Assembly (NCBI RefSeq): GCF_051172195.1
Contig: NZ_JBPJAQ010000001.1
Location: 5,766,001-5,830,000, forward strand
DNA: 64,000 nucleotides
Source: Paludibaculum fermentans_A
GTDB lineage: Bacteria; Acidobacteriota; Terriglobia; Bryobacterales; Bryobacteraceae
Direction of reading: 5' to 3'
Shown piece by piece: positions 9,280-17,571 of this stretch. The notes under the pieces were generated by a model. It saw only the letters and a program-made list of their open reading frames with translations. It was not told the DNA's origin and made no database searches. Numbering within the stretch: position 1 is the stretch's first letter; every line of letters starts with the position of its first letter. The translations under genes were made by a program, and so were the position numbers.

Positions 9280-9309
9280 GGGGCGGGCGTGTTGATTCAC
9301 GCCCGCCCC
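9280..9309. terminator. Hairpin terminator after gdhA
   Basis: Perfect 12-bp stem (GGGGCGGGCGTG at 9280-9291, CACGCCCGCCCC at 9298-9309) with a six-base loop TTGATT. No long T-run follows (GTTTGGG), so it may work as a stem-only terminator. Confidence 0.6.
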
Positions 9310-9328
9310 GTTTGGGAATTGGGGGGGA

Positions 9329-9463
9329 CCCGTCGCTGATGCTCCGGGATGGTTGCGGGTTGGATTGGGGTTGGGGATTTCGTGTAGTGAGTTGTGCTGG
9401 GGAGCTGGTTCGATGGCTCCCGCTCCCTGACGGTCGCGGCTCCGTTTGGAGTCGCGGCTCCGT
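9329..9463. repeat. Degenerate intergenic repeat pair upstream of mutS
   Basis: Two motifs, CCCGTCGCTGATGCTCCGGG (9329-9348) and CTCCCTGACGGTCGCGGCTC (about 9423-9442), recur in the same order at 12116-12212 on the other side of mutS. The second motif is followed by tandem copies of GTCGCGGCTCCGTTT (9434-9448 and 9452-9466), which run to the edge of the mutS start region. Confidence 0.6.
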
Positions 9464-9484
9464 TTCGAGTTGGGGGCTGGTCTA

Positions 9485-12091
9485 GTGGCCGGCGAACCGA
9501 CTACGCCTTTGATGCGGCAGTATCACGCCGCGAAACAGCAGGCTCCTAATGCTTTGATGCTGTTCCGCCTGGGCGATTTCTATGAGCTGTTCTTTGACGA
9601 TGCCGTTACCGCGGCCAAAGAGCTCGAGATTACGCTCACTTCGCGGAATAAGGAAAAAGGCGAGCCCGTGCCGATGTGCGGGGTTCCGGCTCATGCCGCT
9701 GAGAATTACATTGCGCGCCTGATTCAGAAGGGCTACCGCGTGGCCATCTGCGACCAGATGGAGGATCCGCGGCAGACCAAGAAGATTGTGCGGCGCGAGA
9801 TTACCCGCATTGTCACTCCGGGGACGGTGACCGAGGCTTCGCTGCTGCGGTCGCACGAGAACAACTTCCTGGCGGCGCTGGCGTATAAGGGCGACCGGGC
9901 CGGACTGGCTTACGTCGATGTTTCCACGGGGGAGTTTCGGGCTACGGAGATGGACCAGGCTGATGCGGCCGCGTCTTTGGAGCAGTTGAAGGTTCGGGAA
10001 TTGCTGGTTCCCGAGGGGTCGGCGAAGAGTCCTGATGGGCGGTGGGTGAAGACTCCGGTGGACGCGTGGACGTTCACTACCGACTACGCCGAACAGAGTC
10101 TCAAGGATCATTTCCAACTGCTGGTGCTGGATGGGGTCGGGCTGGCGGATAAACGGCTGGCGGTGTCGGCGGCGGGGGCGATTCTGGCGTATCTGCGGGA
10201 GACGCAGAAGTCGGCCTTGGATCACCTGGATCGTCCGGCGTATTTCGACCGGGCCGGGGCGATGCTGCTGGATGCCGTGACGGTGCGGAATCTGGAACTG
10301 GTCGAGCCCATGTTTTCGGCCGATTTGGATGCCAAGCGGGATTCGACGCTGCTGAGTGTTTTGGATCTGACACAGACGGGCATGGGCGGACGGCTGCTGC
10401 AGCGGCGGTTGTTGCGGCCTTCGCTGGACCGGGCGGAGATTGAAGCGCGGCTGGATGCGGTGGAGTGGCTGCGGTCGGCTACGGTGGAGCGGGCCAAGCT
10501 GCGCGACGTGATGGGCGGCATGCTGGACGTCGAGCGGCTGCTGTCGCGCATTGCCGTCGGGACCGCGAATCCGCGGGACGCGCTGGGGTTGGGTCGGACG
10601 CTGGCCCGGATCCCGCTGCTGCGGCCCCTGCTGGAGAAGGCGGCGGCGCCGCTGCTGTGTGCGGTGCGCGAGCAGTTGGACGATGTAGCCGAGGTGCGGG
10701 ACAAGATTCTGGCGGCGATTGCGGATGAGCCTCCGGTGACGTTGAACGACGGCGGAGTGGTGCGGCCCGGCTACAATGCGGATCTGGATGAGCTTCGGAA
10801 CCTGGCTAAGAACTCGCGGCAGATCATCGCGGCGATTGAACTGCGGGAGCGGGAGCGGACGGGCATCGGGTCGCTGAAGGTGCGGTTCAACAACGTGTTC
10901 GGGTTCTATATCGAGATCTCGAATTCGAACAAGCACCTGGCTCCGGCGGATTACGAGCGCAAGCAGACGCTGGTGAATGCGGAGCGGTTTACGACTCCGG
11001 AGTTGAAGGAGCTGGAGTCGAAGGTCCTGGACGCGGAGGACAAGGCGAACGAGCTGGAGCGGACGATTTTCGCGGAAGTGCGGGCCGAAGCGGCGTCGCA
11101 GGCGGGGCGGATCCGGGCTACGGCGGCGGCGGTGGCGGAGATCGATTTCTATTGCTCCCTGGCGCAGGCGTCGTTGGACCACCGGTATACGCGGCCGAAG
11201 TTTTCGGCGCAGTCGGGCGAGCTCAGGATTGCGGGTGGGCGGCATCCGGTGATCGAGCGATTGACGGAGAAGGACGCGCAGCGGTTTATTCCGAACGACC
11301 TTTACCTGGATCAGGAGAAGAGCCGGATCGCGATCATCACGGGGCCCAACATGGGCGGCAAGTCGACGTACCTGCGGCAGGCGGCGCTGATTGCGGTGAT
11401 GGCGCAGATGGGGTCGTTTGTGCCGGCTACGGAGGCGGTGCTGCCCCTGGTGGACCGCGTGTTTACGCGGATTGGGGCTTCGGACAATCTGGCTCGGGGG
11501 CGCAGTACGTTCATGGTGGAGATGACGGAGACGGCCGTGATCCTGAATACGGCTACGTCGAATTCGCTGATTGTGCTGGATGAGATCGGGCGGGGTACGG
11601 CGACGTATGACGGGCTGTCGTTGGCCTGGGCGGTGATTGAGCATATTCACGAGCGGATCGGCGCTTATACGCTGTTTGCCACGCATTACCACGAGCTGAC
11701 CGAATTGGCGGATAAGCTGGATGGGATCCGGAATCTGCATGTGTCGGTGAAAGAGGTGGGGGATCAGGTGATCTTCCTGCGCAAGGTGGAGCCGGGGAGC
11801 GCGGATAAGAGTTACGGCATTGAGGTGGCGCGGTTGGCGGCGCTGCCGATGGCTGTGATTGAACGGGCTCGGGAGATTCTGTCGCTGCACGAGAAGACGG
11901 AGCACAAGGTTAGTGAGCAGCTGGAGGGGCCGAAGCGGAAGAGTAAGCAGGAGCCGAGTTTCCAGATCCAGTTGTTTGAGCCGGTGGGGTATCAGATTGC
12001 GGAGCGGATTCGAGGGTTGGATATTGATAATTTGAAGCCGATTGAGGCTTTGCAGTTGCTGGCGGAGCTGAAGGAAGAGCTGCAGGGGTAG
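9485..12091 (+). CDS. mutS: DNA mismatch repair ATPase MutS
   Basis: Recognises mismatched bases and starts mismatch repair. The chosen start is GTG at 9485, which gives the usual short N-terminus (AGEPTTPLMRQY) and 868 residues. A TTG at 9446 would add 13 residues encoded by repeat sequence and is less likely. The mismatch-binding motif is present near the N-terminus (RLGDFYELFFDDA, with the F-x-E element). The Walker A motif GPNMGGKS lies at about 620-627, followed by the signature LARGRSTFMVEM and Walker B LIVLDEIGRGTATYDG. The C-terminus has the typical helical clamp. Degenerate intergenic repeats lie on both sides; no mutL is in the window. Confidence 0.95.
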   Translation: MAGEPTTPLMRQYHAAKQQAPNALMLFRLGDFYELFFDDAVTAAKELEITLTSRNKEKGEPVPMCGVPAHAAENYIARLIQKGYRVAICDQMEDPRQTKKIVRREITRIVTPGTVTEASLLRSHENNFLAALAYKGDRAGLAYVDVSTGEFRATEMDQADAAASLEQLKVRELLVPEGSAKSPDGRWVKTPVDAWTFTTDYAEQSLKDHFQLLVLDGVGLADKRLAVSAAGAILAYLRETQKSALDHLDRPAYFDRAGAMLLDAVTVRNLELVEPMFSADLDAKRDSTLLSVLDLTQTGMGGRLLQRRLLRPSLDRAEIEARLDAVEWLRSATVERAKLRDVMGGMLDVERLLSRIAVGTANPRDALGLGRTLARIPLLRPLLEKAAAPLLCAVREQLDDVAEVRDKILAAIADEPPVTLNDGGVVRPGYNADLDELRNLAKNSRQIIAAIELRERERTGIGSLKVRFNNVFGFYIEISNSNKHLAPADYERKQTLVNAERFTTPELKELESKVLDAEDKANELERTIFAEVRAEAASQAGRIRATAAAVAEIDFYCSLAQASLDHRYTRPKFSAQSGELRIAGGRHPVIERLTEKDAQRFIPNDLYLDQEKSRIAIITGPNMGGKSTYLRQAALIAVMAQMGSFVPATEAVLPLVDRVFTRIGASDNLARGRSTFMVEMTETAVILNTATSNSLIVLDEIGRGTATYDGLSLAWAVIEHIHERIGAYTLFATHYHELTELADKLDGIRNLHVSVKEVGDQVIFLRKVEPGSADKSYGIEVARLAALPMAVIERAREILSLHEKTEHKVSEQLEGPKRKSKQEPSFQIQLFEPVGYQIAERIRGLDIDNLKPIEALQLLAELKEELQG

Positions 12092-12115
12092 GTTTCCGCG
12101 GGGGTGCGGGGCTAG

Positions 12116-12212
12116 CCCGTCGCTTACGCTCCGGGACTGGGAACAGGGCGGCTTCCTTTGGTTTGGCGGACTGCGGGACGTTTGGACCACTCCCTTACGG
12201 TCGTGGTTCGTT
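12116..12212. repeat. Degenerate intergenic repeat pair downstream of mutS
   Basis: CCCGTCGCTTACGCTCCGGG (12117-12136) and CTCCCTTACGGTCGTGGTTC (about 12190-12209) match the two motifs upstream of mutS (9329-9463) with only a few substitutions, in the same order and orientation. Confidence 0.6.
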
Positions 12213-12256
12213 GCGGGCCTTTGTGCCTTGGTTGGGGCTGAGCCAGGAGAGAGGTT

Positions 12257-13447
12257 ATGAAAGAGATTCGAAACGGGAAGCCGGAATTGGTGGCTAAGAA
12301 GGGCTCGGCCGGAATGGTTTGCGCCGGGATTATGTCCGGTACGTCCCTGGATGGGATCGATGTCGCTATCGTGCGGCGGTCCAAGACGGGCGTCGAGATG
12401 CTGGCCTTTCACTCCGTGCCGTATCCCCCGGAAGTGCGGACGGCGCTGCTGGAGGTTTCCAACTGTGAGACCCATACGCGCGAGATTGCCCGGCTGAATT
12501 TCCTGCTGCCGGAGTTATATGCCTCGGCCTTCCTGCAGACCTGCAAGAAGGGAAAGATTGCGGCGGAGGATGTCGAGGTGATTGGCTGCCACGGGCAGAC
12601 GATTTATCACGAAGGCACAGCTGTAGAGTACCTGGGGAAGAAGCTCACGTGTACTTTGCAGATCGGCGACGGCAATGTCCTGGCGGCCCGGACGGGACGC
12701 ACGGTGGTGTCGGATTTCCGGCCGGCGGATATGGCGGCGGGCGGTAAGGGCGCTCCGCTGGTGCCGTTCGTCGATTACCTGCTGTTCCACGATGAGGACC
12801 TGACGCGGGTGGCGCTGAATATTGGCGGGATTGCGAACATTTCGTGGCTGCCGGCGGGGCTGGGTCCGGAGGAGGTGGTGGCCTTCGATACGGGTCCGGG
12901 GAACATGGTGGTCGATCAACTGGTGGCGCACTATACGCAAGGGAAGTTGATGTACGACAGGGATGGGGCGATTGCGGCCGAGGGGCTGGTGTATCCGGAG
13001 ATTGTAGGCGAGTTGCTGACGGATGAGTATTTCACGCAGCGGCCACCGAAGACCGCGGGCCGGGAGCAGTACGGGACGGAGTTTGTGAAGGGGCTGATTG
13101 GCCGGGGCTTGAGCGTGGAGGATACCGTGGCGACGGCTACGTACTTCACGGCAGCGGCGATCGCCGATGGGATTGCGCGTTTTGCGGAGGGAGAAGAGAA
13201 TCCACCCGCGGAAGTAATTGTGGCGGGGGGCGGGGTCCACAACAAGACGCTGATGCGGTTTCTGCGGGCGGAGCTGCCGGAGTCGGAAGTGTCGCGGAGC
13301 GAAGTGCACGGGGTGGATGCGGACGCGAAGGAAGCGGTGGCGTTCGCGGTGCTGGCCGCGGAGACTTTGAAGGGGCAGCCTTCGAATTTGCCATCGGCCA
13401 CGGGCGCGAAGCGGGCGGTGGTGTTGGGGAAGGTGTGCCGGGGGTAG
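12257..13447 (+). CDS. anmK: Anhydro-N-acetylmuramic acid kinase
   Basis: Phosphorylates and opens 1,6-anhydro-MurNAc, the muropeptide sugar released by lytic transglycosylases, giving MurNAc-6-phosphate in cell-wall recycling. The protein has 396 residues. The family signature IMSGTSLDGIDVAIV is at about residues 26-40, and the ASKHA-fold motifs NIGGIANISWLP and FDTGPGNMVVDQLV follow. The ATG at 12257 is supported by AGGAGAGAGG just upstream. It gives a short non-conserved tail before the core; an internal ATG at 12314 is an alternative. No murQ or transporter is adjacent. A two-tier hairpin lies at the 3' end. Confidence 0.93.
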   Translation: MKEIRNGKPELVAKKGSAGMVCAGIMSGTSLDGIDVAIVRRSKTGVEMLAFHSVPYPPEVRTALLEVSNCETHTREIARLNFLLPELYASAFLQTCKKGKIAAEDVEVIGCHGQTIYHEGTAVEYLGKKLTCTLQIGDGNVLAARTGRTVVSDFRPADMAAGGKGAPLVPFVDYLLFHDEDLTRVALNIGGIANISWLPAGLGPEEVVAFDTGPGNMVVDQLVAHYTQGKLMYDRDGAIAAEGLVYPEIVGELLTDEYFTQRPPKTAGREQYGTEFVKGLIGRGLSVEDTVATATYFTAAAIADGIARFAEGEENPPAEVIVAGGGVHNKTLMRFLRAELPESEVSRSEVHGVDADAKEAVAFAVLAAETLKGQPSNLPSATGAKRAVVLGKVCRG

Positions 13448-13454
13448 GGGATCG

Positions 13455-13517
13455 GCCCGGGAAGGGCGAGCCTGGGAAGCGCTCAATTCCGCAGGCTCGA
13501 TAAGTCCCTCCCGGGGC
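13455..13517. terminator. Two-tier bidirectional hairpin between convergent genes
   Basis: The inner stem pairs CGAGCCTG (13467-13474) plus GGAA with TTCC plus CAGGCTCG (13492-13499). An outer stem pairs GCCCGGGAAGGG (13455-13466) with CCCTCCCGGGGC (13506-13517), with small bulges. It lies exactly between the stop codons of anmK and the leftward M56 gene, so it can end both transcripts. Confidence 0.7.
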
Positions 13518-13524
13518 ATTGCTG

Positions 13525-15093
13525 TTAGTGGCTCAGGACGAAGTTCACATCGATTTCGGTGATCACTTCGATGGGTTGGCCATTCAGCAGAGTGGACTGA
13601 TACTTCCACTTGGTGACTGCTTCGGTGGCGGCTTGCGCGAGGCGGTCGTCCACCATCTGGTTGAGGCGCTGCAGCGAGAGGACGTCGCCTTCCTTGGAGA
13701 TGACTGCGCGTAGCAGCACTGTGCCTTCCACGCCAGCGGCCTTGCATTCGGGCGGGTAGACGGGGCGGACCATGTTGACGATCTTGGTGGCCTGCACGTT
13801 GCCACCGACGCGGATGCGGGTGGGCGGGCCGGAGGGCGCGGGCGCCGCCTTGGGGGTGCCTTCGCCGCTGACGGTGATGGATTCGCTCACTTGGCCGGGC
13901 TGGAGCATGAGCTCGACGTCGGCGCCGTTGCCGCCGCTGAGGGTGAGTTCCTTGATGGCCGAGAGGGCGAAGCCTTTGGCAGAGGCTCGGAGAGCGTATT
14001 TGCCGTCGGGCAGGGGTTCGAAGGTGAAGCGGCCTGCGGGGTCGGAGGTGGCGACCTCTTTGCGGTCGGAGCCGGGGAAGGTGAGGGTGACGCGGGCCTG
14101 CGGGACGGCGGCCCCACTGACGTCGCGGACGACGCCCGAGATGCCACCAGGGGAGGCGGCCGAGGCAGGCAGGCGCAGGGCGGCCAGTGGCGCGAGGATG
14201 GAGAGCGCGGCCACGGCGGCGGTGAGGACCATACGGCGGCCGGCGGGCCGGCGATTCATTTCGGGGTTGAGCATTGCGCGCAGGCGACGCTCGAGGTCGG
14301 AGATTCGGGCCATGGGGATCCCTCCTTGTGGGACTCGTTCGCGGCCGGAGAGGCCACGGACAATATCGATCAGGTGGCCGGCGTAGTCGGACGCGCGTTC
14401 TCCGGAGCGAAGGACGGCGTCATCGCAGGCCAGTTCAGCCTCCACACGGAGCCGCGCGGCGGCGAACCAGACCCAGGGGAGAGGCCAGTAGAGCGCGCAG
14501 ACCAGGTTGGAGACGAGTTGGGAGAGTGTGTCGCGGCGCTGGGCGTGCATGGCTTCGTGCCGCAGGACGAGTTCGAGACGGTCGGGCGGCCAGGTGGTGG
14601 CCGCGTCGGGCAGGAGGATGACGGGGTTTGCGAGTCCGCAGACGGCTGGGACGTCGAGGAGCGGGGAGAGGCGGACTGGTTGGTTTTCAAAGATACGCCA
14701 GGGGCGGGCCTGGCGGGCGAGGCGGGCGGCGCGGTACTGGCCGAAGGCCGAGCGGAGCAGGAAGAGGGCGGCGATGGCGGCCCAGAGGAAGAGGCCGATG
14801 CGGCCGGCGGCGTACCAACCGGAAGCGTCGGCGGTGATGGTGAGGACGGTGCGGGTGGTGGCGGCGACTGGCGGGAGGCTGGGGGTGAGGTGCGGCGACC
14901 AGGCGGCCGGCAGGAGGGCGAAGATGGCCGAAGCGGCGGGCAGGGTCAGGGCGGTGCTGAAGCCGGCGAGCCAGGCGAGGTGGCGGGCGGCGGCGGAGGC
15001 TCGGGTGAGGGCGAGCGCGGCCAGGGCGGCGCAGCCGAGGAGTAGTGAAGCTTTCAGAGCGAAGAGCAGCAGTGTGGCGGCAGCGGGTGTCAT
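13525..15093 (-). CDS. M56 (BlaR1-like) membrane metallopeptidase fused to carboxypeptidase-regulatory and TonB C-terminal domains
   Basis: A 522-residue protein. The N-terminal part has hydrophobic segments at about 6-30, 37-62 and 97-116 and a zinc-protease motif HEAMH (179-183) with the downstream EAELACDD (218-225), as in BlaR1/MecR1. A further transmembrane segment is near 288-310. Residues about 317-400 are a carboxypeptidase-regulatory-like domain (GVVRDVSGAAVPQARVTLTF) and about 437-520 a TonB C-terminal-like domain (VRPVYPPECKAAGVEGTVLL). The start is the ATG at 15093, one base after the blaI stop, with AAAGGA at correct spacing; the ATG at 15105 sits too close to that site. In BlaR systems the protease triggers removal of the BlaI repressor. 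Here the usual penicillin-binding sensor is replaced by the other two domains, so the signal is unknown. Confidence 0.85.
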   Translation of the reverse strand: MTPAAATLLLFALKASLLLGCAALAALALTRASAAARHLAWLAGFSTALTLPAASAIFALLPAAWSPHLTPSLPPVAATTRTVLTITADASGWYAAGRIGLFLWAAIAALFLLRSAFGQYRAARLARQARPWRIFENQPVRLSPLLDVPAVCGLANPVILLPDAATTWPPDRLELVLRHEAMHAQRRDTLSQLVSNLVCALYWPLPWVWFAAARLRVEAELACDDAVLRSGERASDYAGHLIDIVRGLSGRERVPQGGIPMARISDLERRLRAMLNPEMNRRPAGRRMVLTAAVAALSILAPLAALRLPASAASPGGISGVVRDVSGAAVPQARVTLTFPGSDRKEVATSDPAGRFTFEPLPDGKYALRASAKGFALSAIKELTLSGGNGADVELMLQPGQVSESITVSGEGTPKAAPAPSGPPTRIRVGGNVQATKIVNMVRPVYPPECKAAGVEGTVLLRAVISKEGDVLSLQRLNQMVDDRLAQAATEAVTKWKYQSTLLNGQPIEVITEIDVNFVLSH

Positions 15094-15094
15094 G

Positions 15095-15490
15095 TCAGCG
15101 TCCATCCTTTCTTGCCTTGTCGATGAGGGATGAGAGTTCGTCCAGTTCGGCGTCGGTGAGGCGCGCGGAGCGATTGTCGAGCAGGGCGGCGGCGGCGCGG
15201 GCGGGGGAGCCGCCGAAGAAGGTATCCACCATATGGCGCAGGGCTGTTTTGCGGGCCTGCGCGGGCTGGGTGGTGGGGGAATAGACGTAACGCAAGTCCT
15301 CGGCTTCGTGGCGGACGTGGCCTTTGTCTTCGAGGGTGCGGAGGTGGGCACGGACGGCGGAGTAGCTGGGGCGGTCCGGCATCGCCTGATGGATCTCAGA
15401 GGCGGTGGCGCGGCCGAGGCGGTAGAGCAGCTCCATGATTTGCCGCTCGCGGCGGCTGAGATTGAGGGGTGTTTTGCGGGTTGCGTTCAT
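15095..15490 (-). CDS. BlaI/MecI-family transcriptional repressor
   Basis: A 131-residue winged-helix repressor. The N-terminal domain (LSRRERQIMELLYRLGRATA, then PSYSAVRAHLRTLEDKGHVRH) matches the penicillinase repressor family. The C-terminal part supplies dimerisation helices. It is the first gene of a two-gene operon with the M56 protein, and its stop lies one base before the partner's start. A perfect TGCTAG/CTAGCA dyad overlapping the -10 region just upstream fits autoregulation, as known for this family. Its targets outside the operon are not known. Confidence 0.92.
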   Translation of the reverse strand: MNATRKTPLNLSRRERQIMELLYRLGRATASEIHQAMPDRPSYSAVRAHLRTLEDKGHVRHEAEDLRYVYSPTTQPAQARKTALRHMVDTFFGGSPARAAAALLDNRSARLTDAELDELSSLIDKARKDGR

Positions 15491-15510
15491 ATGCGGTTTT
15501 TCTGCCAGCC

Positions 15511-15526
15511 TGCTAGAAAACTAGCA
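15511..15526. promoter_or_regulatory. Candidate BlaI operator
   Basis: Inverted repeat TGCTAG-AAAA-CTAGCA with 6-bp perfect arms. It lies 21 bases upstream of the blaI start and covers the predicted -10 element on the minus strand. Dyads of this kind are the usual binding sites of BlaI dimers. Confidence 0.6.
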
Positions 15527-15546
15527 CCACTTCGCGCGGCTGTCAA
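15518..15546 (-). promoter_or_regulatory. Promoter of the blaI-M56 operon
   Basis: On the minus strand, TTGACA (15546-15541, perfect -35) is followed by 17 bases and TAGTTT (15523-15518). The weak -10 lies inside the operator dyad, so repressor binding would block RNA polymerase. Confidence 0.6.
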
Positions 15547-15610
15547 TATGGACACCGGTTTGACGCCTGGGTTCCCGGCGCCGGAAAGTTTCTGCTGATA
15601 TTCTGCAGGC

Positions 15611-16540
15611 GTGACGTTGGCGCAGACGAGCCGCCGGGAAGTGCTGGGACTGGCGGCCGCATGGGCTGCCGGGCGAGGCGGAGCGCGGCCGGGCGGAACG
15701 TTCCTGCAATTTTGGAATTTCCATAAAGAATGGGAGATGGAACGGTGGCGGGCGCTGTTCGGGTATCTGGCGGAGCTGCGGGTGCGGGAGGTGGTGATCC
15801 AGTGGACGCGGTATGACGGGATCGACTACACGGAGTTGACGGAGAAGGTATTGGCGCTGGCGGGCCGGTCGGGTATGGAGGTCTGGGTGGGGCTGGCGTA
15901 CGAGTCGACGTGGTGGCGGGCGTTGGAGGAGGGGGCTGGGGAGGCGCTGTTGCAGAGGGTGGCGGACGGGCACCTGGCGCTGGCGGCGGAGCTGAAGAGC
16001 GTGGTGCGGGGGCATCACTCATTTCGCGGCTGGTATCTGCCGGAGGAGATCGATGATGTGCACTGGCGCGCGAAGGCCGCGACGGAAGGGCTGCGGGCGC
16101 ATGTGAAGGAACTGCGGCGGCGGTTGCGGCCGCTGGCACTGAGCGGGTTTTCGAACGGGCGGATGGCGCCGGTGGAGTTGGGACGGTTCTGGAAGAGGGT
16201 GGCGGGCGGCGGGTTGGAGCGGGTGTTGTTCCAGGACGGGATTGGGGCGGGGAAGCTGACGCTGGAGAGCTGGCCCGGGTACCTGCAGGCGCTGGGGCGG
16301 AGCCTGGGGGCGCGGTTAACGGTGGTGGTGGAGAACTTCGAGGTAGCGTCGGCGGGCGGGGCGGGATTTGCGGCGAAGCCAGCGGGCGTGGAGCGGATAG
16401 AGCGGCAGGTGGAGCTGGCGGGGCGGTATACGAAGCATGCTCCGGTGGTGTTCAGCCTGCCGGAGTATGCGACGCCGCTGGGGGGCGCGGCGGCGGCGCG
16501 GCTGTACGAAGACTGGCGGCGGACCTTTCCGGCTCGCTGA
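15611..16540 (+). CDS. DUF4434 family TIM-barrel-like exported protein
   Basis: A 309-residue protein starting with GTG at 15611. A twin-arginine type leader (TSRREVLGLAAAWAAG) suggests folded export by Tat. The body begins TFLQFWNFHKEWEMERWRAL and contains IQWTRYDG and a conserved acidic stretch WYLPEEIDDVHW (about residues 138-149). This resembles DUF4434, a family predicted to be glycoside-hydrolase-like barrels. The acidic residues may be catalytic, but no substrate can be named. It is divergent from blaI across 120 bases that also contain the blaI promoter. Confidence 0.65.
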   Translation: MTLAQTSRREVLGLAAAWAAGRGGARPGGTFLQFWNFHKEWEMERWRALFGYLAELRVREVVIQWTRYDGIDYTELTEKVLALAGRSGMEVWVGLAYESTWWRALEEGAGEALLQRVADGHLALAAELKSVVRGHHSFRGWYLPEEIDDVHWRAKAATEGLRAHVKELRRRLRPLALSGFSNGRMAPVELGRFWKRVAGGGLERVLFQDGIGAGKLTLESWPGYLQALGRSLGARLTVVVENFEVASAGGAGFAAKPAGVERIERQVELAGRYTKHAPVVFSLPEYATPLGGAAAARLYEDWRRTFPAR

Positions 16541-16657
16541 ATTTCCGAACATTTCCTTTCAAGGTAGCTGGGCTCGATCCGATGAGTGCGGCATGGTCAG
16601 CTTGCGCGAGCAATTCGTGCGGGCTAGAGACCGGCTTCGAACAGGAGATGAGAAGAC

Positions 16658-17005
16658 ATGCGCGTAATGATACTGGCCATTGCGTTTTTGATTGCGCTGG
16701 GAGCTGTTTGCCAGGCGCAGGAAGAGAACAGTATGACAACGGCGAATGCGCTGGCGCGAGCAGCCAAGCGGGTGTCGCCGGAGTACCCTATTGCGGCGCG
16801 GCAATTGAATATTCAAGGTCAGCAGGAAGTAGCGATTGTCGTGAATGCGCAGGGCGACGTGAGCGAGGCGAAGGTGATGAAGGGCAATGCGATGTTCACG
16901 TCGGCGAGTGTGGCGGCGGCGAAACAGTGGAAGTTTTCGCCCTTGACGAAAGACGGCCAGCCGATGGGGTTCACGACCGTCCTGATCTTCAGCTATACGA
17001 AGTAG
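16658..17005 (+). CDS. Small exported TonB C-terminal-domain protein
   Basis: A 115-residue protein with a signal peptide (MRVMILAIAFLIALGAVCQA) and a single TonB C-terminal-like domain (RVSPEYPIAARQLNIQGQQE to KQWKFSPLTKDGQPM). It lacks the proline-rich spacer of a classical TonB, and once its leader is cleaved it would not stay membrane-anchored, so it is unlikely to energise receptors in the usual way. The domain resembles the C-terminus of the M56 fusion at 13525-15093. AGGAG lies about 12 bases upstream of the ATG. Confidence 0.75.
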   Translation: MRVMILAIAFLIALGAVCQAQEENSMTTANALARAAKRVSPEYPIAARQLNIQGQQEVAIVVNAQGDVSEAKVMKGNAMFTSASVAAAKQWKFSPLTKDGQPMGFTTVLIFSYTK

Positions 17006-17048
17006 CAGCAGCGGCGGGCGCAGTGGGCAAGGGAGATAGAATGGGGGC

Positions 17049-17564
17049 GTGCTATGCAGGCTCGCCCCTGTTCTGCTGGCTGTCATTGCCTTGGCGAACG
17101 GAGAGACCTGGACCGGGAAAGTAGTCGGGATCCAGGACGGCGACACGATCACGATCTTACGAGTAGGCAAGCCGGTGCGCGTGCGGCTGGATGGTGTGGA
17201 TTGCCCGGAATTGGGGCAGCCGTTCGGTGGCAGGGCACGGGAGCGGGTGTCTGCGCTCACGTTTGGGCGGATGGTGGTGGTGCGCGAAGGTGTGGGTGCG
17301 GCTGGCCGGGACCGGTATGGGCGAGTGCTGGCACAAGTCATTCTGGCGGATGGCCGGAATTTGAACCGGTTGCTGGTGGCGGAAGGCTGGGCGTGGTGGT
17401 ACCGGCACTATGCGCCGCGCGATGCCGTGCTGGCGGGATTGGAAGAGCGGGCGCGTGAGTTGCGGCTGGGGCTGTGGGCTGATGAAGAGCCTGAGCCGCC
17501 GTGGCTCTGGCGGGGTCAGCGGCGGAAGAGGGTCGTGGTCGAGCCGGTGGGCCGATTAGAATAG
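17049..17564 (+). CDS. Exported staphylococcal-nuclease-like (thermonuclease) protein
   Basis: A 171-residue SNase-fold protein starting with GTG at 17049. A signal peptide (LCRLAPVLLAVIALANG) precedes the OB-fold (VVGIQDGDTITILRVG). The residues matching the S. aureus nuclease active site are present: R46 and E54 in VRLDGVDCPE, and R92 in RDRYGRVLA. It should therefore be a calcium-dependent phosphodiesterase cutting extracellular or periplasmic nucleic acid. The C-terminal 25 residues are basic and not part of the fold. The yjbQ gene follows seven bases later. Confidence 0.88.
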   Translation: MLCRLAPVLLAVIALANGETWTGKVVGIQDGDTITILRVGKPVRVRLDGVDCPELGQPFGGRARERVSALTFGRMVVVREGVGAAGRDRYGRVLAQVILADGRNLNRLLVAEGWAWWYRHYAPRDAVLAGLEERARELRLGLWADEEPEPPWLWRGQRRKRVVVEPVGRLE

Positions 17565-17571
17565 CGGCAGG

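Noticed and set aside
9482..12475. A very long open frame (997 residues) antisense to mutS and anmK
   Set aside because: The product is Arg/Pro/His/Gln-rich low-complexity sequence typical of the opposite strand of high-GC genes. mutS on the other strand is unambiguous.
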